A stretch of DNA of 49,316 nucleotides, taken from NCBI GenBank assembly GCA_011773465.1, contig WVXO01000014.1, positions 2,127 to 51,442 of the forward strand. The letters are read 5' to 3'. The notes beneath the pieces are model-generated. The model was not told the origin of the DNA. It saw only the letters and a program-made list of their open reading frames with translations, and made no database searches. This document shows positions 24,858 through 32,619 of the stretch, piece after piece; positions within the stretch are counted from its first letter, which is position 1, and each line of letters starts with the position of its first letter. Both the position numbers and the translations under genes were made by a program. Source of the DNA: Candidatus Aminicenantota bacterium (GTDB lineage Bacteria > Acidobacteriota > Aminicenantia > Aminicenantales > Aminicenantaceae).

Positions 24858-26510
24858 GTGAAACACAAAGGAATATTTTTCGTGGTTTTCATCCTTTTTT
24901 TATTCTTGCTTTCGGTGCTTATACCTTCGGGAAAAAAGAGCACTCTGGAAAAAGAAAATGATTCTTGGCTTGAATTCGATAACTGCACTTCTATTGTTGT
25001 CTCCAAAAAAGCCTCTTCTGATGGCTCAGCCATGACAACCCATTCCTGCGATGGCGGCTGGGAGTTCCGGCTCAATGTTATCCCTGGAAAAAGTTCAAAG
25101 CAGCGAGAGATGCGTCCTGTATACAGAGGAGGCGGACGCGGGGCTGAGAGGAGACAGGCTGTCATAGTCGGCGAAATCCCTGAAGTCAAGCAAACTTACA
25201 GCCGTTTTGACGTTGCCTATCCATTCATGAACGAAAAGCAACTTGGCATTGGAGAGACAACTTTCGGAGGACGGAGAGAGCTCTACAACCCAGAAGGAAA
25301 ACTCGACATCATGGCTTTACAAAGGATCGTCCTTGAACGGACTTCCACTGCCCGGGAAGCAATAAAAATGATAGGTGAACTCGTTAAAAAGTATGGCTAT
25401 GGTGATTCTGGGGAGTGCCTGACTTTTATCGATACCAAAGAAGCCTGGCTCTTTGAGATCATGGGAGCTGGCCCATTAGAGATTGGAGCTGTCTGGGCAG
25501 CCAGAAGGATCCCGGAGGGCGAAGTCTCAGTGAGCGCCAACCGCAGTCGGATTGGTGAAATCAGCATCAAGGATAAGGATAATTTCATGGCTTCTGAGAA
25601 TGTCTTCACCCTAGGAGAAGAAATGGGATGGTATGATCCAAAGTCGGGCCAGCCTTTTAAATTCTACGAAGTCTATGCGCCCAGCAATTCTATCGGGTGC
25701 AGAAGAAGGGAATGGCGGGTCCTCAGTACACTTGCTCCAGGATTGAAGCTTGATCCCTGGGCTGTGAGATACCCCTTCTCCGTAAAGCCGGAGAAAAAAG
25801 TCACTATCCAGAATCTGATGGCTCTCCATAGAGACTTCTACAAGGGAACTGAATTTGACTTGAGTGCAGGCCTGGCTGCGGGACCTTTTGAAAATCCCAA
25901 TCGTTTTTCCACACGAACTAGACCTCCCAAAGGTCATATAGGCTGGGAACGACCTATTTCCATCTTCCGCTGTTCTTATTGTATTGTCTTGCAAGTCAGA
26001 GACTGGCTTCCTGATTGGATAGGAGGTCTTGCCTGGTTCGCAGAAGACGACCCAAAAACAAGCTGCTTTGTTCCCTTTTATTGCGGCATTACCTCTGTTC
26101 CTGAATCATACCAGGTCGGAAGAAGAGACGTTTTTAACAGAAAATCTGCCTGGTGGGCTTTTGACTTTGTTTCTAACTGGTCCAATTTAAGATTCTCTCA
26201 GATCAGTGAAGACATCAGGAAAGCTTACTCAGAGTTCGAGAACACTTTCTTCAACCTTCAAGCTTCTGTGGAAGCTCGAGCGGAAACCCTGTACAAAGAA
26301 AATCCAGCAGCCTGCCGTGAGTATCTGACGAAATATTCCAATGAAACAGCTAAGCGAGTGGTCAACGATTGGTGGGCTCTGGCCGATTATCTTATCGTTA
26401 AGTATAACGACGGCTATGTCAATGTTCCAGAAGGAAGAAGTGCCCCAGGATACCCCAAGGAATGGCTGGATGCCGTGGGCTACGGAAAGACTAAGATAAA
26501 AAATAAATAG
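24858..26510 (+). CDS. Exported C69-family dipeptidase (PepD-like)
   Basis: An Ntn-hydrolase of peptidase family C69, 550 residues. The signal sequence (residues 5-22) is followed by the expected nucleophile Cys43 in DNCTSIVVSKKASSDGS, the usual C69 start after processing, then TTHSCDGG, GIGETTFGGR, CLTFIDTKEAWLFEIMG and SVSANRSRIG. The start is GTG with AAAGGAG 9 bases upstream. Family members cleave dipeptides with broad specificity. Export means it would act on extracellular or periplasmic peptides. A tautomerase gene follows 46 bases downstream. Confidence 0.88.
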   Translation: MKHKGIFFVVFILFLFLLSVLIPSGKKSTLEKENDSWLEFDNCTSIVVSKKASSDGSAMTTHSCDGGWEFRLNVIPGKSSKQREMRPVYRGGGRGAERRQAVIVGEIPEVKQTYSRFDVAYPFMNEKQLGIGETTFGGRRELYNPEGKLDIMALQRIVLERTSTAREAIKMIGELVKKYGYGDSGECLTFIDTKEAWLFEIMGAGPLEIGAVWAARRIPEGEVSVSANRSRIGEISIKDKDNFMASENVFTLGEEMGWYDPKSGQPFKFYEVYAPSNSIGCRRREWRVLSTLAPGLKLDPWAVRYPFSVKPEKKVTIQNLMALHRDFYKGTEFDLSAGLAAGPFENPNRFSTRTRPPKGHIGWERPISIFRCSYCIVLQVRDWLPDWIGGLAWFAEDDPKTSCFVPFYCGITSVPESYQVGRRDVFNRKSAWWAFDFVSNWSNLRFSQISEDIRKAYSEFENTFFNLQASVEARAETLYKENPAACREYLTKYSNETAKRVVNDWWALADYLIVKYNDGYVNVPEGRSAPGYPKEWLDAVGYGKTKIKNK

Positions 26511-26556
26511 CTAATCTCTCTAGAGATAATAGTCAATCCAAAATGAGGATAAAAAA

Positions 26557-26760
26557 ATGCCAGTTGTTCATGTAAGTATTTGGGAGGGTTTTGGACAAGA
26601 AAAAGCTAAAATTGCAATACGAGATATTACCAAAGTCTTTGTAAGTTTAGGCGTCCCGGCGCATGCTGTGGAAATAATTGTTCATGAAATCCAAAAAACG
26701 CACTGGGGAATAGGTGGGGAACCTGCTTCGGAAAAGTTCAAAGATACACCTCCCAAATAG
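26557..26760 (+). CDS. 4-oxalocrotonate tautomerase-family protein
   Basis: A 67-residue tautomerase. The N-terminal Pro that becomes residue 1 after Met removal, the catalytic base of the family, is present in MPVVHVSIWEGF. The helix region DITKVFVSLGVP and the closing IQKTHWGIGGEPAS match the 4-OT type. These enzymes form small homo-oligomers and tautomerise enols of keto acids. The physiological substrate is unknown. A MITE-like element begins 5 bases after the stop codon. Confidence 0.85.
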   Translation: MPVVHVSIWEGFGQEKAKIAIRDITKVFVSLGVPAHAVEIIVHEIQKTHWGIGGEPASEKFKDTPPK

Positions 26761-26764
26761 ATTA

Positions 26765-26929
26765 ACTAGTACGAACGCAATAAATGACTCTAATTGTCAT
26801 TGTGAGCGGGCGAAGGAAGCGTGGCAATCTCATCCTATAAAGACGAGATTGCACAGCCCGTTCCGAGCAAAGCGAAGGAATCTCCTCCGTTCCTCGCAAT
26901 GACACTTCACTTAATGCACTTGTATTAGT
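26765..26929. mobile_element. MITE-like element, copy 2 (165 bp)
   Basis: Terminal inverted repeats at 26765-26779 (ACTAGTACGAACGCA) and 26915-26929 match at 11 of 15 positions. The interior is clearly homologous to copy 1 at 18678. It has no coding capacity. The remaining 26930-27099 stretch, up to the pgsW stop, shows nothing recognisable. Confidence 0.75.
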
Positions 26930-27099
26930 AAGTAAATATTGTCCTGATTTCTTCATAGAGAGAAGTCTTTCCTTTTTCCTATGACTTAGAAATTTTCATT
27001 TATCAGAAGCAATACTCTAATCCGATCCTAAACATAAGATAATTTAAATAGATTTCTTTTATTTGAGCAAAAGTCTTTACTTATTCATTTTTAAAGAAT

Positions 27100-28221
27100 T
27101 CATCTTTTACCCAGTTTATTGCGGAAACTCATGACTGCTATGACGAGTAACAAGTATGCAGCTACAAGAAAAAAAAACGAAGATTGTTTTTTCCTCACTA
27201 GCTGATAAATCTTTTCTTTCCCGGGCTGGGGCAAGGGGATAGGATCCCAGCTAAGTCCGTAGCGTTCGACAAGACCCTTGATATAGAGGAGATGAACAAC
27301 CGGGATATTGAGGGCAGCCATTTCAAAAAGAACTCCTCTTTTTTCAGCTGGAGGAAATTGTTTAACTTTAACGAGGCCTGGTCTCAACTTTAAAATCTCT
27401 GGGTCCTCTCCCATATTTGGCCAGCTCCCCCCGATATTGATAAAGGCTTTGATTTTGCTCTCCCCTGCTTTTTCTTCATAGAGGCGCATTCTGGCCTCCA
27501 CATTTCTCATAAGGTCAGGCTCATGAAGAAAAAAATTCCCTCTTTCTCTTATCTCATTTATCAGAAAGGAGCGGCCCTCAGGACTCATATCCTTACCTTC
27601 GTCGCTTGCTCCGCCGAGAGAGAGGCCAATCGGTCTGGCGTCAAATTTGCCTGCATTCAGGAGGCAGTTTTGCATGTCAAGCCAGTGAAAATTAGGGTTG
27701 TTTGCTCCCCACTGAGAAGCTCCTAAAGAATTAATCACGATGGGCTTTAGATTCATGGCTTTTGCAGCTGAAAGAACAGCCACGATCAGGGCAGGAAAAG
27801 AGCTGGAAGCTCCCACAGCAATCGTATCCCCGCTCTCTATTTTCGCTTCTTTCAGAAGAGATACAATAAGAGCTGCAAAATTGGGATTGGTGGTGGTTCT
27901 TTTAGCTTCAAGGCTCCCGATGGATGTGGTTATCGGAGAAAAATCCAGACCTATGAGCCCTGTCTGGTTCAGATCTATGTTTTTATCGAGAATAAGGCCT
28001 CTTGCCGCGCGACACTCTCTTATCACATCCGTAGCTTCGGCCATAATTTCAGAAGCCCTGATCATCTCTCTTTTAACCTTATCCGCTTCCCTCGAAGGAA
28101 AAGACTTAGCCAGCACAAAGAACAGAATACTCAGAGCAAAAAGGACAAGGATTGCCCTCTCTTTTTTCCTGGCGTCTTCTTTAGGGATATTTCTTTTTCG
28201 ATTAAAAAATAAACTTCCCAT
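27100..28221 (-). CDS. pgsW: Poly-gamma-glutamate system protein (PgsW-type)
   Basis: A 373-residue protein with an N-terminal membrane helix (about residues 23-42) and a second near the C-terminus (about 348-366), so most of it is probably periplasmic. The middle contains a TNPNFAALIVSLLKEA segment, VGASSSFPALIVAVLSAA and INIGGSWPNMGEDPE. It matches what I remember of the poly-gamma-glutamate system protein family found next to pgsB and pgsC in some Gram-negatives instead of pgsA. Its start codon overlaps the pgsC stop (TAATG). The exact role in polymer export or anchoring is unknown. Confidence 0.8.
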   Translation of the reverse strand: MGSLFFNRKRNIPKEDARKKERAILVLFALSILFFVLAKSFPSREADKVKREMIRASEIMAEATDVIRECRAARGLILDKNIDLNQTGLIGLDFSPITTSIGSLEAKRTTTNPNFAALIVSLLKEAKIESGDTIAVGASSSFPALIVAVLSAAKAMNLKPIVINSLGASQWGANNPNFHWLDMQNCLLNAGKFDARPIGLSLGGASDEGKDMSPEGRSFLINEIRERGNFFLHEPDLMRNVEARMRLYEEKAGESKIKAFINIGGSWPNMGEDPEILKLRPGLVKVKQFPPAEKRGVLFEMAALNIPVVHLLYIKGLVERYGLSWDPIPLPQPGKEKIYQLVRKKQSSFFFLVAAYLLLVIAVMSFRNKLGKR

Positions 28222-28658
28222 TACAAAATAATCCCGATAAGGCCAACAAGAAAATAAGTAATGATAGCGACGATAAACATGGAAGCTAAAGTCGGAAGAA
28301 TTTTCTGTTTCTCCAGGTTGTTGGCCAAAAGCCCTGGAATTACCCAGCCGATGGCTCTAAGTCCTAAAGGATCGGCGAAAAAACTGGGTGAGAGAATAAA
28401 CCAGATCTGAGCCCAAAGTCCACCCAGAAGAACAAGCATCACAAATCTTCTCTTTCCAAAAAGGATGAGATAGCGCGACAGAATTTTATAAGTATAAAGG
28501 CTCAAGAGGGCGATGAGAATCGTGGCCAGGACTCTTAGCGGCTGGTCGAGATAAAGTGCCACATAAGCAGGAACAATAATCCCGCCAGGATAGATATCCA
28601 TGATTTCTACATAGATGACAGCGATTACGAATCCGATAAAAAGCGTCTCAAAAGTCAT
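28221..28658 (-). CDS. pgsC: Poly-gamma-glutamate biosynthesis protein PgsC/CapC
   Basis: A 145-residue polytopic membrane protein with about four to five helices and the conserved GGIIVPAYVALYL region near residues 25-37, typical of PgsC/CapC, which forms the membrane synthase with PgsB. The start overlaps the end of pgsB by 11 bases and the stop shares bases with the pgsW start, so the three genes are translated in a coupled way. Confidence 0.9.
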   Translation of the reverse strand: MTFETLFIGFVIAVIYVEIMDIYPGGIIVPAYVALYLDQPLRVLATILIALLSLYTYKILSRYLILFGKRRFVMLVLLGGLWAQIWFILSPSFFADPLGLRAIGWVIPGLLANNLEKQKILPTLASMFIVAIITYFLVGLIGIIL

Positions 28659-29853
28659 AGGACTTTCCTATATTCTCCCAGTGCTCAACAAGCTCTTTCC
28701 CTACACCTCCCATATTACCCATCCCGATCAATACAGCTTCTGCATTCACTTTCTCAGCTATTTCTTCCATGATTTTCTGTGGACCCAGGGGCTTCGACAC
28801 AATTAGCTCTGCTCTACCAGGCACCCTCAGCTTGCTCTTCAGGGCACGCGCATGGTCACCGATGAAGAAGAACTTTCTTACTTCAGGAAAAGACTTTTCT
28901 TTTAGAGCTCTGAGCCACTGGACAGTTCTGTCTCCTCTATCTCGCCTGAGATTAAGAAGTCCAATAATTTCTTTGTTGTTGAGAAACTTCTTTTCAAGAA
29001 GCCTGGATAAAACAAGACGCGTGGATTCCGGATCATTGGCAGCAAAGCAGCTGATAAGATACCAGCACCGAGGAGGTGAACCTAAATCCACAGTCCATGT
29101 CCTGAGGCTTCCAAAATCAGGTCGAGCCTTTATCATACCTTGAAGAGCAACTTTCTTATCTATCCCCAGGAACTCAGCCACAGCCAGAGACAGCCTAATA
29201 TTTTCTTCCGGCTCAAAGGAGGGAAGATTATTCTTTGACTTGAGTTCTTCCTTAAAGGAACTTCCAGGAATCTGGGTGATTGCGGAGTTCATTCTTTTTG
29301 CCACATCTTTGAATACAGTATAAAATTCCTCTTGAGGGATAAAGACTGTGCTGTTTTCTGGAATACTTGAGGCAAAACTACAAGCTACATCCTCCTTTGA
29401 AATTCCCGTTTGCGCTAAATGGTCAAGACGAACATTAGTTATGACCAGAATATGAGGTTTAAACATCTGAACTGACTCACAGAAACCATATTCAGGATGG
29501 ATACTCATCAATTCCAAAACAAGAGCTTGTGCTCGAAGATCTGCACCTTTTCTCAGGATACTCTTTCCTTCCAGAATAGAAGGAGAGCCTCTGCGTTTGA
29601 TCTCTTTTTCTTCCCCGTCAGGAAAGATAACGACAGGCTTTGAGCCCGTAGTTCTGGCCAGCACTGCGAAACCAGCTTCTCTCAAAGAAGCGGCTATGAG
29701 TCTTGTGACACTCGATTTTCCCCTTGTCCCAGTAACGCAAATTCTGAGGGGAATGCTTCGAATTCTTCGAGAAAGAATAAAACGCTCCGCTAATAGATAG
29801 ATAACGAGAAGGGCAGCAAACATGCCCGTGATAATAAGCTCTCTAATGCACAA
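28648..29853 (-). CDS. pgsB: Poly-gamma-glutamate synthase PgsB/CapB
   Basis: An ATP-dependent amide ligase related to Mur ligases that adds glutamate through its gamma-carboxyl group. An N-terminal membrane helix is followed by the P-loop VTGTRGKSSVTRLIA near residues 41-55, then LELMSIHPEYG, ITNVRLDHL (the metal/acyl-phosphate region) and GLLNLRRDRGDRT. 401 residues, close to Bacillus PgsB. The open frame begins with TTG at 29853, only 1 base after AAGGAG. An in-frame ATT at 29847 has 7-base spacing and may be the real initiator. No pgsA or capA homologue is in the window. Confidence 0.9.
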   Translation of the reverse strand: MCIRELIITGMFAALLVIYLLAERFILSRRIRSIPLRICVTGTRGKSSVTRLIAASLREAGFAVLARTTGSKPVVIFPDGEEKEIKRRGSPSILEGKSILRKGADLRAQALVLELMSIHPEYGFCESVQMFKPHILVITNVRLDHLAQTGISKEDVACSFASSIPENSTVFIPQEEFYTVFKDVAKRMNSAITQIPGSSFKEELKSKNNLPSFEPEENIRLSLAVAEFLGIDKKVALQGMIKARPDFGSLRTWTVDLGSPPRCWYLISCFAANDPESTRLVLSRLLEKKFLNNKEIIGLLNLRRDRGDRTVQWLRALKEKSFPEVRKFFFIGDHARALKSKLRVPGRAELIVSKPLGPQKIMEEIAEKVNAEAVLIGMGNMGGVGKELVEHWENIGKSYDF

Positions 29854-29854
29854 T

Positions 29855-29860
29855 CTCCTT
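29855..29860 (-). promoter_or_regulatory. pgsB ribosome-binding site arguing for a non-standard start
   Basis: AAGGAG on the minus strand lies 1 base before TTG (29853) and 7 bases before an in-frame ATT (29847); the first ATG (29823) is about 31 bases away. The spacing favours ATT. Confidence 0.4.
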
Positions 29861-29891
29861 ATATTATTAAAGAAATCCTTATATAAATAAG

Positions 29892-29917
29892 GTGGGCTTG
29901 ATAAATCAAGCCCCTAC
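29892..29917. repeat. 26-bp GGGCTTGAT palindrome
   Basis: Upstream of pgsB. It shares its left flank (ATATAAATAAG) with the copy at 29987, so about 37 bases were duplicated together. Confidence 0.9.
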
Positions 29918-29943
29918 AACAGCTATATGAACCTTATTTCAAT

Positions 29944-29966
29944 AAAAAAAGTAGCCTATCCCTTTT
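29944..29966. repeat. GTAGCC-type short repeat
   Basis: AAAAAAAGTAGCCTATCCC followed by TTTT, lying between two 26-bp palindromes. It matches 16223-16247. Confidence 0.5.
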
Positions 29967-29986
29967 CTAATTCATATATAAATAAG

Positions 29987-30060
29987 GTGGGCTTGATAAA
30001 TCAAGCCCCTACAAATCATTTTTATATTCATTCGGTGAGTTTGATGAATCAAACCTCTAC
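29987..30060. repeat. 26-bp palindromes, two copies
   Basis: 29987-30012 is a perfect GGGCTTGAT type. 30035-30060 is a weaker GAGTTTGAT...ATCAAACCT version. A right half copy sits at 30120-30133. Confidence 0.85.
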
Positions 30061-30078
30061 AAATAAATTAAGCAGAAG

Positions 30079-30115
30079 AAATGGGGCCTGGCCCCATTTT
30101 TTGCCCCATTTTTCC
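30079..30115. repeat. GGGGCC-type palindrome, copy 4, with an extra right arm
   Basis: A perfect 10+1+10 palindrome at 30079-30099, followed by a second right arm (GCCCCATTTTT). The 286-base gap 29854-30139 is almost entirely made of such repeats. Confidence 0.8.
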
Positions 30116-30139
30116 AAAGAATCAAGCCCTTACAACAGC

Positions 30140-32473
30140 TTAGAAGGGAATATAAGGAGCGACACGGATAAACTCCTCTCCTCTTGCCTTACTCAACACT
30201 CTTAGAAAAGTTGAAGAATAAATGTTGGATCTATCCGTTCTTTCATACTTGGCTTTTATAATCTCGGTAATCAGCTTGAGCATCGGGTCTTTTCCAGCTT
30301 TTCCCCATAAGCACGGCTCGTTAACCATCATCAGATATTCAGTGCCAACGGCTTTTTTGAACTCATCCAGCTTATTAAAATAAGCAACAGGGTCTACTCC
30401 ACTGGACCAGACAAGTCCAAATGCAGACTCTTTTTCTTTGATTAGTTCCATGACTTCCTTATCGGGTAAGTTCTTATCGAGAATTGCCAGAGGCTTATTG
30501 GACTCATTTAAAAGAAGCTTGGCTTGCGAACCATCCACTCCTTTGACGAGGAGGAGAAGGCCGCTTTTGTTCGCTGCTTTTATAATTTTCTTTCCTTCCT
30601 CGCTCAATCCTTGTTCACCGAAAAGAAATGATGGATCCTCGACAAAAGCGAAGTAGAGTCCTTGCTTAACCAAAACTTGAGCCCATCTCGGATCATCGCG
30701 AAAAGCATTGATTCCGTTTAGTCCAGCCATAATCGATGTTTTTCCTCGGCGGATGTCCCCCCAAAGTTTGCCTGAAGAAGAATAATAGGAAAGACCCCTT
30801 GCTTTTTCTATCTTCTTTGATGCGGACAGAAATTTTTTCAGGATATCTACCCTGAGTCCATCACCTGAAAGGCCTTCTCCTTCCGTCATGACTGCCAGCT
30901 GCAGATCGACATGGGAATCTTTTGCATCCTTGTGATGTTCGACTACTTCACTTAAAGGAGAAAGTTTGAAATTAATGAGGTTTTGGTATTTCAAATAATA
31001 AGTCTCTTGCCGAAGTGGAGGAAAAAAGTCTCTTGATTCTGATGCCAGTATTTTAACAGCAGCATGAACAAAATCTCCTGTTTTCTTCAACATCTCTGGA
31101 TTAATCAAATCACTATCATCCCGGCTATGGTGGTATTTTATAGCTCCTCTGGTAATTATTTCGAACCCGGGAACTCCTTTTGCTAAAAATGGAGTATGAT
31201 CTGATCCTCCAGGACCTCCGCGCTGAGGCATGACATAGTCAAGTATCTCTTTGGGGAGTTTCTTCTTGAAAAGTTTCCAGATTTGAGGACCATAGTAAAC
31301 ACCTTGAAAAGGTATCTTACCACTGCCATGACCCACCATATCCATGTTGATGTAAGCTACTGTCTTTTTCATCGAGAAAGGAGAATGGTCTGCATAATGC
31401 CTTGAGCCTAAAAGCCCTTGCTCTTCTCCAGCCCAGAGACCAAAAATGATTGTTCTTTTGGGCTTGGCACGATTGAGCTTCATTATTCGGGCTATTTCCA
31501 TAACGACTGCGGTTCCCGAAGCATTATCGTTGGCCCCGCTCATAATGTCTCCCATCGGGGTTATCCCTAAATGGTCCATATGGCCGCCGATGACAACGTA
31601 TTCATCTTTAAGGATTTTATCGCTACTAGTTATTTTTGCCAGAACATTTCTGCTCGGCCTTTGCTCATCAAAGATGGCATTGACAGACACAAAAGCTTTC
31701 ACACCTGTTTTTAAGGTTTTGGGGAGCTCAGCTCTGCGGCCCATTGCCGGGATTGGGTAGCGGATTTCTGTACTCAGGTCTTTAAAGATGAAATCCATTA
31801 CTTTCCTCTCGACCGATAGAATCACAAAATCAGGTTTATATTGTTCCTTTTTTAACCTTAGCCGAAAATATCGACTCAAGGTTCTAGAAAGTCTGAAAAG
31901 GATAGCTCCTCTTGCTCCAAGCTTTTGGGCAGCTTCAATTCTTTTCTCCATCTTTGTCGCAACGCCCAGTTTTTTCTCGAGTCTTTGGGGAGTATCGGAA
32001 GAAAAAACAACTATTTTCCCTTTCACATCGACTCCAGCATAATCATCGTGCTTCTTTTCTGGGGCATGGATTCCATAACCAATAAAGACAAGTTCAGCGG
32101 TAAAGCGCCCTGAACCTGAAAACTCCTCGACTCTCCAGTCTTCACCGTGATAAAAATCTCTCTTCGTTTTGCCTGTGATTATCTCCATTTTTACGCCTTG
32201 TTCGATATTGTGGTGCTCGATAGTAAAATTCTGGTAGTAGGTGCCGTCATCACCTGCTGGTTCTAAGCCCCATTCTTTAAACTTGGAAGCGATGTATTCC
32301 TCTGCTATTGCACCTCCTGGCTGGCCGCTCTTCCGTCCCTGCATGGAATCTGAAGTCAAATCTTTTATGTAACTCCATGCTGCTTGGGCATCAAAGGCAA
32401 CTTTTTTCACCTTGGCCGCAGTTGGAGAAAAAAGAAGGAAAAATGCCAGGAATAAGCTTATGTATGTTTTCAC
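30140..32473 (-). CDS. Exported M28 aminopeptidase with PA domain, fused to a decayed M19-like domain
   Basis: 777 residues. A signal peptide (residues 1-20) is followed by the M28 catalytic domain with an inserted PA domain (region of GKIVVFSSDTPQ). The co-catalytic zinc ligands are in GGHMDHLG, SGANDNASG, WAGEEQGLLG, NMDMVGHG and KYHHSRDD. From about residue 535 the sequence aligns by eye with the M19 dipeptidase encoded at 41838-43109 (SIMAGLNG for FIGMENG, QGLSEEGKKIIKAANKSGLLLL for KGLSDFGKEVVAECNRLGIMVD), but the metal-binding DTHSD, DVSH, ASHS and TDFDG motifs are all lost. The start is GTG, with GAGGAGG about 6 bases upstream. An exported peptidase whose C-terminal domain is probably structural or binding. 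Confidence 0.88.
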   Translation of the reverse strand: MKTYISLFLAFFLLFSPTAAKVKKVAFDAQAAWSYIKDLTSDSMQGRKSGQPGGAIAEEYIASKFKEWGLEPAGDDGTYYQNFTIEHHNIEQGVKMEIITGKTKRDFYHGEDWRVEEFSGSGRFTAELVFIGYGIHAPEKKHDDYAGVDVKGKIVVFSSDTPQRLEKKLGVATKMEKRIEAAQKLGARGAILFRLSRTLSRYFRLRLKKEQYKPDFVILSVERKVMDFIFKDLSTEIRYPIPAMGRRAELPKTLKTGVKAFVSVNAIFDEQRPSRNVLAKITSSDKILKDEYVVIGGHMDHLGITPMGDIMSGANDNASGTAVVMEIARIMKLNRAKPKRTIIFGLWAGEEQGLLGSRHYADHSPFSMKKTVAYINMDMVGHGSGKIPFQGVYYGPQIWKLFKKKLPKEILDYVMPQRGGPGGSDHTPFLAKGVPGFEIITRGAIKYHHSRDDSDLINPEMLKKTGDFVHAAVKILASESRDFFPPLRQETYYLKYQNLINFKLSPLSEVVEHHKDAKDSHVDLQLAVMTEGEGLSGDGLRVDILKKFLSASKKIEKARGLSYYSSSGKLWGDIRRGKTSIMAGLNGINAFRDDPRWAQVLVKQGLYFAFVEDPSFLFGEQGLSEEGKKIIKAANKSGLLLLVKGVDGSQAKLLLNESNKPLAILDKNLPDKEVMELIKEKESAFGLVWSSGVDPVAYFNKLDEFKKAVGTEYLMMVNEPCLWGKAGKDPMLKLITEIIKAKYERTDRSNIYSSTFLRVLSKARGEEFIRVAPYIPF

Positions 32474-32619
32474 TGAAAACCTCCTCTCAAAAAAATTATA
32501 AAGGTATAATATTATAGCGGAACAAGGAAAGAAAAAGAAACTATACTTAAATAAAGAATAGGATTAATTTTCAGCAAATGAGGTTCGCGAAAAATCTGAG
32601 AGGAGAGGAGAAAAAGGCG

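Noticed and set aside
24602-25189. 195-codon minus-strand frame
   Set aside because: It is antisense to the end of the aspartoacylase-like gene and the start of the C69 gene, both with clear motifs.
26513-26528. Hairpin ATCTCT/AGAGAT after the C69 gene as a terminator
   Set aside because: Short stem with a very small loop and no following T run; the tautomerase gene follows closely and is probably co-transcribed.
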